Of a DNA stretch of 32,372 bases, positions 1-8,805 are shown in pieces (within the stretch, counting starts at the first letter, position 1; each line of letters opens with the position of its first letter). A program made the position numbers and the translations under genes. The notes under the pieces are model-generated. The model ran no database searches. It was not told the DNA's origin and worked only from the letters and a program-made list of their open reading frames with translations. This DNA comes from Myxococcales bacterium. Lineage in GTDB: Bacteria; Myxococcota_A; Polyangia; Palsa-1104; SHYY01. The stretch covers positions 1 to 32,372 of the forward strand of contig JAJXSP010000004.1 in the NCBI GenBank assembly GCA_021784515.1, given 5' to 3'.

Positions 1-2
1 GC

Positions 3-311
3 GGCGACGATCTGCTCGGCGGGCTCGGTGGTGGCAAGGGTGGAGGCGCGCAGGGCGGAGCGCAGCCGGGCGGAGCGCAGCCGGGCGGCAGCAGCCTCCT
101 CGACCAGGTCGGCGGTGCAAGCGGGAAGGGCGGCGGCGCGAAGCCGGCGGCGCAGCCGGGCGGCGACGACAAGGGCCTGCTCGGCCAGATCAAGGGCGGC
201 TCGTCCGGCGGCGGTGCGTCGCCGAGCGCCCAGCCCGCGGGCGGAAATTCGGCGGCGCCGCAGGGTGACGGTCCGGGTCTCCTCGACCAGATCAAGGGCG
301 TCACGAAGTAG
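3..311 (+). CDS. C-terminal fragment of a Gly/Ala/Pro/Gln-rich low-complexity protein with repeated LL[DG]Q[VI]-type motifs (5' end outside window)
   Basis: Frame 3 is open from the window start to TAG at 309-311: ...GGSSLLDQVGGASG...DDKGLLGQIKGGSSG...GPGLLDQIKGVTK*. Followed directly by a strong hairpin. Not in the supplied ORF track because it is 5'-truncated. Confidence 0.7.
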   Translation, partial: GDDLLGGLGGGKGGGAQGGAQPGGAQPGGSSLLDQVGGASGKGGGAKPAAQPGGDDKGLLGQIKGGSSGGGASPSAQPAGGNSAAPQGDGPGLLDQIKGVTK

Positions 312-339
312 CCGCTCGCCCGACCATCCCCGCGAATCC

Positions 340-372
340 CGAAGCGCCGCCCTCGATCAGGGCGGCGCTTCG
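340..372. terminator. Perfect 14-bp stem / 5-nt loop hairpin between convergent genes (candidate bidirectional terminator)
   Basis: cgaagcgccgccct-cgatc-agggcggcgcttcg; lies 3' of the + gene ending at 311 and overlaps the stop of the - gene ending at 357. Confidence 0.7.
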
Positions 373-1322
373 TTCGTCTTCGGGCCGGGCTCCGGCGAGG
401 CGCGGCGCGCCACCGCGGCGAGGCGCATCCCGTCGATGCCGAGCAGCGTCACCGGGAGCGCCTGGATCGCGTGGTAGATGAGCGCGAAGGCGAGCGCCCG
501 CTCGCCGCTCACGCCGACGAGGTGCAGCGCGCCGACCGCGCCCAGCTCGAGGGCGCCGATCCCGCTCGGCGTCGAGGGCACCGCGAGCGCGACCGCCACG
601 CCGAGCAGCACCAAAAGCGGCGTCGCGGGCGGCGCCTCGATGCGCAGCGCGGCCATGCACACGGCGATCTCCGCCACGTCGGCGAGGTGCGCGGCGAGCG
701 TCCAGCCCAGCGCCGAGGCGAACATCGATCCGCGTCGGACCACCGCCATGCCCGCCGCGAAGCGCTGCAGCCGCCCCTCGCGCCGCTGGCCGAACCGCGC
801 GAGCGCCCAGGCAGCCGCGAGGCCGAGCGCGCCCGCCGCCCCCAAAAGCCCGATCGCCAGGCGCACCGACGAGGGCAGCCCGCGCAGGACGAACGGCACC
901 GGCAGCGCCAGCAGCAGCAGCGCGATCGCGTCGAACGCCTTCTCGACGAGCGACACCGCCAGCGACGACGAGATCGGCACCCCCTCGCGCGCGTCGAGCA
1001 GCCGGATCCGCACCAGCTCGCCGGCGCGCCCCGGCAGGAGGTTGTTCGCGGCGAACATCCCGAGGTCGTAGCGCACCAGGGGAAGGAGCCGGATCCGCCG
1101 CACCGGCGCCAACAGCGCGCGCAGCAGCCCCGCGCGCAGCACCACGTGACCGAGGTTGATCGCCGCGGCCGCCGCCGCCAGCAGCAGCGACGCCGCCGCC
1201 AGCGCCGCGCCGACGCGCGGGATATCGAGGCGCCGCACGAAGTGAGCACCGGCGCCGAGCACCGCCAGCGACAGCGCGGCGTGGAGCCCGAGCACGAGCC
1301 CCCGCCGCAGACGGCCGTTCAC
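357..1322 (-). CDS. Lysylphosphatidylglycerol synthase TM-region / UPF0104 (AglD-like) integral membrane protein
   Basis: Multiple hydrophobic helices; 'NNLLPGRAGELVRI' and 'PSTPSGIGALELGAVGAL' motifs typical of the family. GTG start at 1322-1320 overlaps the asnB stop (GTGA). Confidence 0.75.
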   Translation of the reverse strand: MNGRLRRGLVLGLHAALSLAVLGAGAHFVRRLDIPRVGAALAAASLLLAAAAAAINLGHVVLRAGLLRALLAPVRRIRLLPLVRYDLGMFAANNLLPGRAGELVRIRLLDAREGVPISSSLAVSLVEKAFDAIALLLLALPVPFVLRGLPSSVRLAIGLLGAAGALGLAAAWALARFGQRREGRLQRFAAGMAVVRRGSMFASALGWTLAAHLADVAEIAVCMAALRIEAPPATPLLVLLGVAVALAVPSTPSGIGALELGAVGALHLVGVSGERALAFALIYHAIQALPVTLLGIDGMRLAAVARRASPEPGPKTNEAPP

Positions 1323-3232
1323 CCGCCGAACGCCGGCAGTGGCGCTCCCATCGCGGCACGCCCGTCGACGAACTCGCGCAGCCACAGCTCGAGCACGGTG
1401 AGGTTCCACAGGCGCTCGCCGTGTGAGACGCCCGCCGCGTGCTCGTCGAGCAGCCGCCGTACGTGCGCCGGATCCACGAGGCCGCGCTCCCGTGCCCGGC
1501 GATCCGTCAGCACGTCGCGCGACATCCCCGAAAGCTCGTCGCGCAGCCAGCGATCGAGCGGCACGTTGAACCCCTTCTTGCGGCGGGTGAGGATCGGCGC
1601 CGGCAGGAGGTCGCGCACCGCGCGCCGCAGCACCTGCTTGCCGCGCAGCCCGCGCATCTTGAGCGACGCCGGCAGCTGCGCCATCCGCTCCAGCAGCACG
1701 TGGTCGGCGAACGGCGCGCGCACCTCCAGGGCGTGCGCCATCGAGGCCACGTCGACCTTCGTGAAGATGTCGTCGGGCAGGTAGGTCTGCGTGTCGAGGT
1801 CGAGCAGGCGGTTCACCGCGTCGGTGGCGTCGCTCGCGGCGAGGATGCGCTCGAAGGCCCGCACCGACGAGCGGCGGCGTGCGTGCTCGCGCAGGGCCGG
1901 CCCAACGAGCCCCTCCTTGTCCCGCTGCGTGAAGTGGGCGAGGAGGAACAGGTAGCGCTCCGCCTCGCAGAGCGCGTCGTGCGCGGCGTACTCGCGCGCC
2001 GGACGCAGCAGCGCCCCGGGCAGCCGCTCGAGGAGCGCGTGGACGAGGTCCGGCAGCGGCGGCGGCAGGCGGCTCAGGCGGCGTGCCGCCTCGACGACCC
2101 CGTAGCGCGTGTAACCGCCGAAGGCCTCGTCGCCGCCGTCACCGGAGAGCGCGACGGTGACGTGCCGCCGCGCCAGCTCCGAGACGTAGAAGGTGGGCAC
2201 CGACGAGGGATCGGCGAACGGCTCGCCGTACATCCGCACGAGGCGGGGCAGCACCGAGACCATGTCGGGGCGCACCACCACCTCGTGATGGACGGTGTGG
2301 TAGCGGTGCGCGACCAGCCGCGCGTAGGCCGCCTCACCCCCTTCGCCGGCGGGACGGTCGACGGAGAACGTGTGCACCGGGTGCGACGCGTGCCGCGCGA
2401 GCAGCGCCACCACCGTGCTCGAGTCGATGCCGCCCGAGAGGAACGCGCCGAGCGGCACTTCGGCCATCTCGCGCAGCGCCACCGCCTCCTCGAGCAGCGC
2501 GCGCGCCTCGGCCGCCGCGTCGTCGAGCGAGACCTGCGGGCCGGGCGCGAAGGAGAGGCGCCAGTAGCGCTCGACGCGCGGCTCGCCTCCCGGCTCGACG
2601 GTGAGCAGGTGCGCGGCGGGCAGCTTCTGGACGCCGACGAACGCCGTCAGCGGCGCCGGGACGTACTGCAGCGTGAGGTAGCGGTCGATCGCGTCGAGGT
2701 CCAGCTCGGGTTGCCACGGCAGCGCGCGCAGGAGCGCCTGCAGCTCGGAGGCGAACCACAGCCGCCCGTCGCGGTGCGCCCAATACAGCGGCTTCTCGCC
2801 CGCGCGATCGCGCGCCAGCAGCAGGCGGCGCGCGCGGCCGTACCACAGCGCGAAGGCGAACATCCCCCGCAGCCCCTCGACGCAGCGGTCGCCGCGCTCC
2901 TCGTACAGGTGAAGGATCGCCTCGCAGTCCGAGCGCGAGCGGAAGCGGTGGCCGCGCCCGGTGAGGGCACGGCGGAGGTCGCGGTGGTTGTAGATCTCGG
3001 CGTTCGCCACCAGCGCCGAGGTGCCGTCCTCGGTGTGCAGGGGCTGGTTGCCCTCGGGGCGGCGGTCGACGATCGCCAGCCGGCGGTGGCCGAGCACGCA
3101 CGGCCCGTCGAGGAGGAAGCCCTCCGCGTCGGGGCCGCGGTGGGCGAGCGCATCGGCCATCGCACGCACGCCGGCCGCGCCGTCGGCGTCCGCCGTCGCC
3201 TCGCGATCGAGGAATCCTGCGATTCCGCACAT
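1319..3232 (-). CDS. asnB: Asparagine synthase (glutamine-hydrolysing)
   Basis: N-terminal MCGIAGF class II glutamine amidotransferase motif (Cys2), NAEIYNH, and SGGIDSS PP-loop. Confidence 0.95.
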   Translation of the reverse strand: MCGIAGFLDREATADADGAAGVRAMADALAHRGPDAEGFLLDGPCVLGHRRLAIVDRRPEGNQPLHTEDGTSALVANAEIYNHRDLRRALTGRGHRFRSRSDCEAILHLYEERGDRCVEGLRGMFAFALWYGRARRLLLARDRAGEKPLYWAHRDGRLWFASELQALLRALPWQPELDLDAIDRYLTLQYVPAPLTAFVGVQKLPAAHLLTVEPGGEPRVERYWRLSFAPGPQVSLDDAAAEARALLEEAVALREMAEVPLGAFLSGGIDSSTVVALLARHASHPVHTFSVDRPAGEGGEAAYARLVAHRYHTVHHEVVVRPDMVSVLPRLVRMYGEPFADPSSVPTFYVSELARRHVTVALSGDGGDEAFGGYTRYGVVEAARRLSRLPPPLPDLVHALLERLPGALLRPAREYAAHDALCEAERYLFLLAHFTQRDKEGLVGPALREHARRRSSVRAFERILAASDATDAVNRLLDLDTQTYLPDDIFTKVDVASMAHALEVRAPFADHVLLERMAQLPASLKMRGLRGKQVLRRAVRDLLPAPILTRRKKGFNVPLDRWLRDELSGMSRDVLTDRRARERGLVDPAHVRRLLDEHAAGVSHGERLWNLTVLELWLREFVDGRAAMGAPLPAFGG

Positions 3233-3374
3233 GGCCGATGCTCCCTGCGGGTTATCGAGTCGGCGAGCGCCCGGCGGAAGGTCCGGCGACGCGCCTCCGT
3301 CGGACAGGGACCGGATCGGGCGGCGAACGGGCTGCGGCGCGCGGCCGTCGATCGGCTCGTCCGCGCGGCGCCGA

Positions 3375-4277
3375 TCACCGCTCGCCGGTCGGCGCGAGCG
3401 GCTTCGCTGGCACCACCTCGTCGAAGTGCGTGTAGTCGATCACCCGCGTGCCGTCGGCGGTGATGGTGAGGATGTCGGCGAAGCGGAACCCCCACGCGAT
3501 GTCGTCGAGCGAGTAGCGCCAGCGGGCGTGGATCGTCTGCGCCGAGGTCTCGTCGATGCCGCTGAACGCGAGGTAGATCTCCGCCTGCTGCGCGCGCAGG
3601 CGCTCGACGGCGCCCTCGCCGCGGAAGGGGCTGCTCTCGTCGATGGTGTGCATCGCGGTCCAGCTCAGCGTGAAGATCGAGGTGTGGTCGCGGACCAGCT
3701 TCAGCTCGAGCGGCCGCCGGATCGACTCGCCCTCGGGCGTGGTCTCGGCGATGAGCACGATCACCTGCAGCCGCGCCTCGACCACCATGTTGTGGCGGCG
3801 GTTGGCCATCCGGAACTGGAGGTGCGGCACGCCGTGGCGCGTCGGCGCCGCCACCTTCGCCGAGAAGACCACGCGCGCCGTCGGGCGGGAGAACTTGGCG
3901 AAGGCGACCCCCGCGATCATCGCCACGGTCAGCATCCCCACGAATGCCTCGGTGGTGACCACCGCGTGCGCGAAGCGCGTCGCCGGCGCCATGTTGCCGT
4001 AGCCGATCGTCGCGAGCGTCTGGACGCTGAAGTCGAAGGCGTCCTCGTACGAGCCCGGTCGCGCGTTGGCGACCGATCCCGGCTCGATCCAGTAGAGCAT
4101 CGCGAAGAAGGCGTTCAGCGTGAGGAACGCCAGCCCGGCGGCGAGCACGAACTGCCACCACGGGCGCACCAGGATCGAGTGGTAGAGGTCCTCGAAGGGC
4201 GCGCGGCGGAGGCCCCGCGACTCGACTCGCGGGAAGGGGTTGTCCGCGCGGCTCAGGCGGCCTTTCTGACGGGCCAT
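3375..4277 (-). CDS. KirBac-type inward-rectifier K+ channel
   Basis: Selectivity filter TLATIGYGNM, two TM helices flanking the pore, C-terminal Ig-like cytoplasmic domain (FRMANRRHNMVVEA, W..MHTIDESSPF). Confidence 0.92.
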   Translation of the reverse strand: MARQKGRLSRADNPFPRVESRGLRRAPFEDLYHSILVRPWWQFVLAAGLAFLTLNAFFAMLYWIEPGSVANARPGSYEDAFDFSVQTLATIGYGNMAPATRFAHAVVTTEAFVGMLTVAMIAGVAFAKFSRPTARVVFSAKVAAPTRHGVPHLQFRMANRRHNMVVEARLQVIVLIAETTPEGESIRRPLELKLVRDHTSIFTLSWTAMHTIDESSPFRGEGAVERLRAQQAEIYLAFSGIDETSAQTIHARWRYSLDDIAWGFRFADILTITADGTRVIDYTHFDEVVPAKPLAPTGER

Positions 4278-4395
4278 GCGCGGAGTCTACGACAGCCGCT
4301 ACAACGTCGGCGGCGGTGGCAGCTTCTCGGCGAGCCCCCGGCTGCACGGGATGGTGCAGGCGGGGCCGATCCGCGCGCGCAAGGGAGCGGGGGTC

Positions 4396-4475
4396 AGGGC
4401 CCGATCAGGAGCAAATGGATCGAAGATCGCCGTTTGAGGCGCCCCATCCGGCGAGATTGCTTCTGATCGGGCCCT
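4396..4475. repeat. Inverted-repeat element A (80 bp, 19-bp TIRs)
   Basis: agggcccgatcaggagcaa (4396-4414) / ttgcttctgatcgggccct (4457-4475), one G.T mismatch; interior shares gatcgaagatcgc / gaggcgcc / atccggcgag with the reverse complement of element B. Confidence 0.8.
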
Positions 4476-5341
4476 CAGCGCTCGCCTTTCGCCAGCGCCG
4501 CGCCGAGGGCCGCCAGCGTGCCGCCCTTCGCCGCGACCAGCGTCGCGGGCGCCAGCTCGTCGAGGCCCCACTCGGTCGGCCTCCCGACGGTGACCGCGAA
4601 CGCGCCGCCCTGGATGCGACCGACCACGCCGAAGCCGCGCGGCAGCGGCGCGCGTGCCGTCTCCTCGACCGCCGGCGCCTTCGCGACGTTCACCTCGACG
4701 ACCCCGCCCTCGCAGGTCAGCACCAGCCGGTCGCCGACGATGCGCCGCTCCAGCATCAGCACGTTCCCGAGCGGCGACTCGAAGACCGCGTCGAATCGCA
4801 GCACACGCTCGCCCGCGTGGAGCAGCCACAGCCGGTGGTCGGCGATCCGCCGCGCCAGCAGCGCGTCGCCGAGCGGCACCGCCTCGACGAAGCCGCGGTC
4901 GTGCAGCGGCTCGGTCACCCAGCGCGAGACGAGCCAGCTCCCGGGCTGGTGCGGGGTGCAGCCGAAGAAGACGCTGCGCGCACCGGCGACCTTGCAGAAC
5001 TCGGTGACCGCGCCGGCGCAGTCGGCGGCGTCGCCGGGGTGGGCGAGGCGGCGGTCGCCGTTGAACACGAACTGCCCGGCCCGCAGGCGATGCACGCTGT
5101 CGAAGTGGTAGAAGCGTCCGTCGAGAGGCCATGCGAGCGCGAGCTTCTCGCCGACCTTGATCCGCGTGACCTCGTCGACGTCCTGCGGCACCGCGACGTG
5201 CGCCGCGCCGTTCGGCTCGAGCGCGAGGAACACCAGGCCGCGCGGCGTGAGCCCGACGTGCCGCAGCCCGTCGAGCCCGAAGGCGAGTCCCTGCGGGTCG
5301 GCGAAGCGCTGGGTGCAAAGGTCGGTCACGCGACGCCGCAT
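4475..5341 (-). CDS. Hypothetical protein (beta-rich, possibly propeller-like)
   Basis: ORF MRRRVTDLCTQRFADPQGLAFGL... to TGA at 4475-4477, coding-like composition within the longer - strand ORF; no family recognised. Confidence 0.6.
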   Translation of the reverse strand: MRRRVTDLCTQRFADPQGLAFGLDGLRHVGLTPRGLVFLALEPNGAAHVAVPQDVDEVTRIKVGEKLALAWPLDGRFYHFDSVHRLRAGQFVFNGDRRLAHPGDAADCAGAVTEFCKVAGARSVFFGCTPHQPGSWLVSRWVTEPLHDRGFVEAVPLGDALLARRIADHRLWLLHAGERVLRFDAVFESPLGNVLMLERRIVGDRLVLTCEGGVVEVNVAKAPAVEETARAPLPRGFGVVGRIQGGAFAVTVGRPTEWGLDELAPATLVAAKGGTLAALGAALAKGER

Positions 5342-5392
5342 CGTACCGCGGCGTGGGCCGGCCGCGCGACTTCGGGTATCGTTCGCGCGCGC

Positions 5393-7060
5393 ATGGACGA
5401 CCGGGATCCGATCGACGCCGACGGTGTCGCGCGCGCCGTCGCGCTGCTGGAGGCGCTCGCAACCGATCGCGGGCGCCTCGCGCGCCTCGACGCGGGAGAG
5501 CGGCGGCGGCTCCTCGAGGCGGCGGGCCGGCTGGCGCACCCGGCGCCCGACGAGAAGCGGCGCCTGCACAAGGCGCTGCGCCGCAACGATCGCGACCGCC
5601 GGCGCGCCCGCGACGGTGAGCTGCTGGCGGCCACCGCGATCCGCAACCTTCCCTCGAGCCCGCTCCGCCTCGTGGCGCAGGTGGCGCGCCTGCTGCCCGC
5701 CGCCGTCGCGGACGCGCCACGCCGGGCCGCGCCACCCAGCGAGGGCGCCGCCGCGCAGTCGCGTCGGTGGGGCACGCCTTTGCCGGGCCCCACCAGCGCG
5801 GGCGGTGCGGAACCCTCTCAGGGTTCCGCGTTCGATCATCCGCGCGAGCTCGACCGGCCGCGCGCCTGCTACGTCTGCAAGCGCCCCTATCGCCGCCTGC
5901 ACTTCTTCTACGACGCGCTCTGCCCGTCGTGCGCCGAGCTGAACTTTGCGATGCGCACGCAGCGCGCGAACCTCGACGGGCGCGTCGCGCTGGTGACCGG
6001 TGCGCGGATCAAGATCGGCTACCAGACGGTGCTGATCCTGCTGCGCGCCGGCGCCCGCGTCGTCGCCACCACGCGCTTCCCGCGCGACGCGGCGACGCGC
6101 TTTTCCCGCGAGCCCGACGCCGAGAAGTGGCGCGACCGCCTCGACGTCCATGGCCTCGACCTGCGCCACCTCCCGTCGGTGGAGCGGTTCGCGCGCCACC
6201 TCGAGCGGACGCTGCCGCGGCTCGACGTGCTGGTGAACAACGCGGCGCAGACGGTGCGGCGCCCGCCCGGCTTCTACCACCACCTGCTGGCGATCGAGGA
6301 GCGGCCGCCGCCCGACGAGGCGCGCCCGTTCCTCGTGGCGCACGAGGCGCTGGTGCGCGAGGTGACCGGAGAGGCGGCGACGCCGACGGAGGCGCTCGCC
6401 GCGCGCGGGACGCCCGCGGGGCTGGTGGCGTGGCAGGGCGGGGCGCGGGCCGTCGGGCTGACCGACTCCGCGCGGCTCTCGCAGCTCGCCTGCGCCCCCG
6501 GCGACGAGGCCGGGCCGGAGGCCTTCCCGCCCGGGATGGTGGACGGCGATCGCCAGCAGGTGGACGTGCGCGCCCTCAACAGCTGGCGCATGACCGCCGA
6601 CCTCGTCTCGACCACCGAGCTGCTCGAGGTGCACCTGGTCAACGCGGTGGCGCCGTTCGTCCTCGTGGCGCGGCTGCGGCGGCTCATGGCGCGCGACCGC
6701 ACCGACGAGAAGCACGTGATCAACGTGTCGGCGATGGAGGCCTCGTTCTCGCGCCGCAAGAAGACCGAGAAGCACCCGCACACGAACATGGCGAAGGCGT
6801 CGCTGAACATGCTCACGCGCACCTCGGCGGCGGACTTTGCGCGCGACGGCGTGTTCATGAACAGCGTCGACACCGGCTGGGTCACCGACGAGGATCCGGT
6901 GCATCACGTGGCGCGCAAGCAGGCGGTCCACGACTTCCACCCGCCGCTCGACGCGATCGACGGCGCGGCGCGCGTGCTGGCGCCTCTCTTCGACGGGCTG
7001 CGCACCGGCCACCACGCGTTCGGGATCTTCTTCAAGGACTACCAGCCGGTCGACTGGTAG
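5393..7060 (+). CDS. SDR-family oxidoreductase with N-terminal CxxC...CxxC zinc-finger-like region
   Basis: CYVCKRP...LCPSCAELN followed by Rossmann fold (VALVTGARIKIGYQ, LDVLVNNAAQ, NVSAMEA, HTNMAKASLNMLTR). Confidence 0.8.
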   Translation: MDDRDPIDADGVARAVALLEALATDRGRLARLDAGERRRLLEAAGRLAHPAPDEKRRLHKALRRNDRDRRRARDGELLAATAIRNLPSSPLRLVAQVARLLPAAVADAPRRAAPPSEGAAAQSRRWGTPLPGPTSAGGAEPSQGSAFDHPRELDRPRACYVCKRPYRRLHFFYDALCPSCAELNFAMRTQRANLDGRVALVTGARIKIGYQTVLILLRAGARVVATTRFPRDAATRFSREPDAEKWRDRLDVHGLDLRHLPSVERFARHLERTLPRLDVLVNNAAQTVRRPPGFYHHLLAIEERPPPDEARPFLVAHEALVREVTGEAATPTEALAARGTPAGLVAWQGGARAVGLTDSARLSQLACAPGDEAGPEAFPPGMVDGDRQQVDVRALNSWRMTADLVSTTELLEVHLVNAVAPFVLVARLRRLMARDRTDEKHVINVSAMEASFSRRKKTEKHPHTNMAKASLNMLTRTSAADFARDGVFMNSVDTGWVTDEDPVHHVARKQAVHDFHPPLDAIDGAARVLAPLFDGLRTGHHAFGIFFKDYQPVDW

Positions 7061-7068
7061 GGCACCGA

Positions 7069-7941
7069 TCAGCGCAGCGCGAGGAGCCAGCACCCGGCGA
7101 CGGCGGCGAGCGCCGAGAGGGCGAGCGCGGGCTGCGCGAGGCCGGTGACGCGGCGTCGGAGGGCGAGGGCGGCGACGAGGCCGACCGCGAGGCCCGCGCC
7201 GAGGCCGAAGAGGTGCGCGAGGACGTCCGTCTCGCGGCCGCCCGTGCCGAGCATCGCGAACAGGCCGAGCGCCGCCGCGACGGGGAGCAGGGCGCGCATC
7301 CGCCTCGCGCCGCCGGCGCGCCGCCGACGGAGTTGCAGCGCGGCGAGCGTGCCGATCGCGGCGAAGGTGGCCGTCGATGCGCCGATCGACGAGTGGCCGG
7401 CGCCGGCGTGGAGCGCGGCGTTGGCGAGGTTGCCGAGCGCGCCGCCGAGCAGCACCAGCCACGCGCCCACGCCGCTGCCGACGAGGCGCCCGAGCGCGGT
7501 GAAGAGGATCAGCACGGCGACGGCGTTGCCGCCGACGTGGACCCAGTCGGCGTGGAGGGTGAGGGCGGTGACGGCGCGCCACGGCTCGCCGTGGAGGACG
7601 CGCGCCGCGTCGCTGGCGCCGGCGTCGAGGAGGCGCCCCGGGTGGACGGCGGCCCAGGCGTGGAACACGACGAGCAGCCCGGCGGCGAGGGCGCCGAGCA
7701 GGCTGGGAGGCTCGGGTGGTGGCGGTGCGGCCCGCTCGGCGGCGCGCGTGCGGCGCTCGTCGCTGAGCTCGTCCAGCTCCTCCATCGCCCACGAGGCGTC
7801 GCGCTCGTGGACGATCACCGCCCACTGATCATCCACGAGCTCGACGCGGTGGGGGATCTCTTCGGCGAGCAGGGCGAGCTGCCACTCGTCGGCCAGCGCC
7901 TCGTCGGAGGTCACGCGGATGACGCGCTCTTCGGGCTCCAT
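7069..7941 (-). CDS. Rhomboid-family intramembrane serine protease with N-terminal DUF2007-like soluble domain
   Basis: HADWVHVGGNAVAV, catalytic GASTATFA (GxS), AHLFGLGAG; several TM helices. Confidence 0.85.
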   Translation of the reverse strand: MEPEERVIRVTSDEALADEWQLALLAEEIPHRVELVDDQWAVIVHERDASWAMEELDELSDERRTRAAERAAPPPPEPPSLLGALAAGLLVVFHAWAAVHPGRLLDAGASDAARVLHGEPWRAVTALTLHADWVHVGGNAVAVLILFTALGRLVGSGVGAWLVLLGGALGNLANAALHAGAGHSSIGASTATFAAIGTLAALQLRRRRAGGARRMRALLPVAAALGLFAMLGTGGRETDVLAHLFGLGAGLAVGLVAALALRRRVTGLAQPALALSALAAVAGCWLLALR

Positions 7942-7983
7942 GCGGTCCCGCCCAAGCTGCGCATCGCGGCGCCGCCGCGCAAC

Positions 7984-8628
7984 CTATGGCGCCGGCTGCT
8001 CGTCGGTGACGTGCACGAGGCCGAGGTCGAGCCGTCGCGCGGCCGCGAAGCGTGCCTCGACGTCCTCCCAATTCCACAAATTCCACAGAGCCTCGAAGAA
8101 CTGCACTTTCTCGTTCTTGTACTGGAGGTAGTACGCGTGCTCCCAGGCGTCGATCACCAGCAGCGGGACGCTGCCCTGAGTGACCTCGGACTGGTGGTCG
8201 TGGAACTGCGCGGTCAGCAGGCGGCGGCCGAGCGGATCCCAGCACAGCGCCGCCCAGCCCGATCCCATGATCGTCGACGCCGCCTTGGTCAGCTGCGCGC
8301 GGAAGTGCGCGAAGCCGCCGAAGTCGCGGTCGAGGGCGCTCGCCAGGTCGCCGGTCGGGCGGTCGCCGCCGTCGGGCGTGAGGTTCTGCCAGAACAGCGA
8401 GTGCAGCACGTGGCCCGAGACGTTGAAGGCGAGCGAGCGCTCGAGCGCCGCGAGGCGGGCGAAGTCGTTCTTCTGACGCGCCTCCTCGAGCGCCTCGAGA
8501 GCGGCGTTGGCGCCGTCCACGTAGGCCTTGTGATGCTTGTCATGGTGCAGCCGCATGATGTCGGCAGAGATGTGCGGTTCGAGCGAGCCGTAGTCGTACG
8601 GCAGATCGGGGAGAACGTATCGGGCCAT
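7984..8628 (-). CDS. Superoxide dismutase, Fe/Mn family
   Basis: LPDLPYDYGSLEPHI, LHHDKHHKAYVDGAN, GSGWAAL, DAWEHAYYLQYKN metal-ligand motif; GGAGG upstream of the ATG. Confidence 0.95.
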   Translation of the reverse strand: MARYVLPDLPYDYGSLEPHISADIMRLHHDKHHKAYVDGANAALEALEEARQKNDFARLAALERSLAFNVSGHVLHSLFWQNLTPDGGDRPTGDLASALDRDFGGFAHFRAQLTKAASTIMGSGWAALCWDPLGRRLLTAQFHDHQSEVTQGSVPLLVIDAWEHAYYLQYKNEKVQFFEALWNLWNWEDVEARFAAARRLDLGLVHVTDEQPAP

Positions 8629-8805
8629 CCGGGCCTCCTTTCGGCGAAGGGAAGGGCGAAGGGAACCTAGGTGGGATGCACGGGTGCGTCAACTCGCTGC
8701 GACGGGGCACTCTGGTTTCGCGCGGGCGCGGACCTAGACTCTGCGGAGACGGCGACGGCGGCTCGCAGGTTGATCGCGGAGAGCCGCAGCGCCCGGGAGG
8801 AGGCC

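Noticed and set aside
28-477. ORF-track call of a 149-aa Arg/Ser/Ala-rich protein
   Set aside because: Wrong frame; frame 3 gives a coherent Gly-rich protein ending at 311 with a hairpin directly after it.
4276-4437. Short + strand ORF MRGVYDSRYNVGGGGSFSASPRLHG... running into element A
   Set aside because: No Shine-Dalgarno site or recognisable family; overlaps the kir start codon and ends inside the repeat, so coding status cannot be supported.
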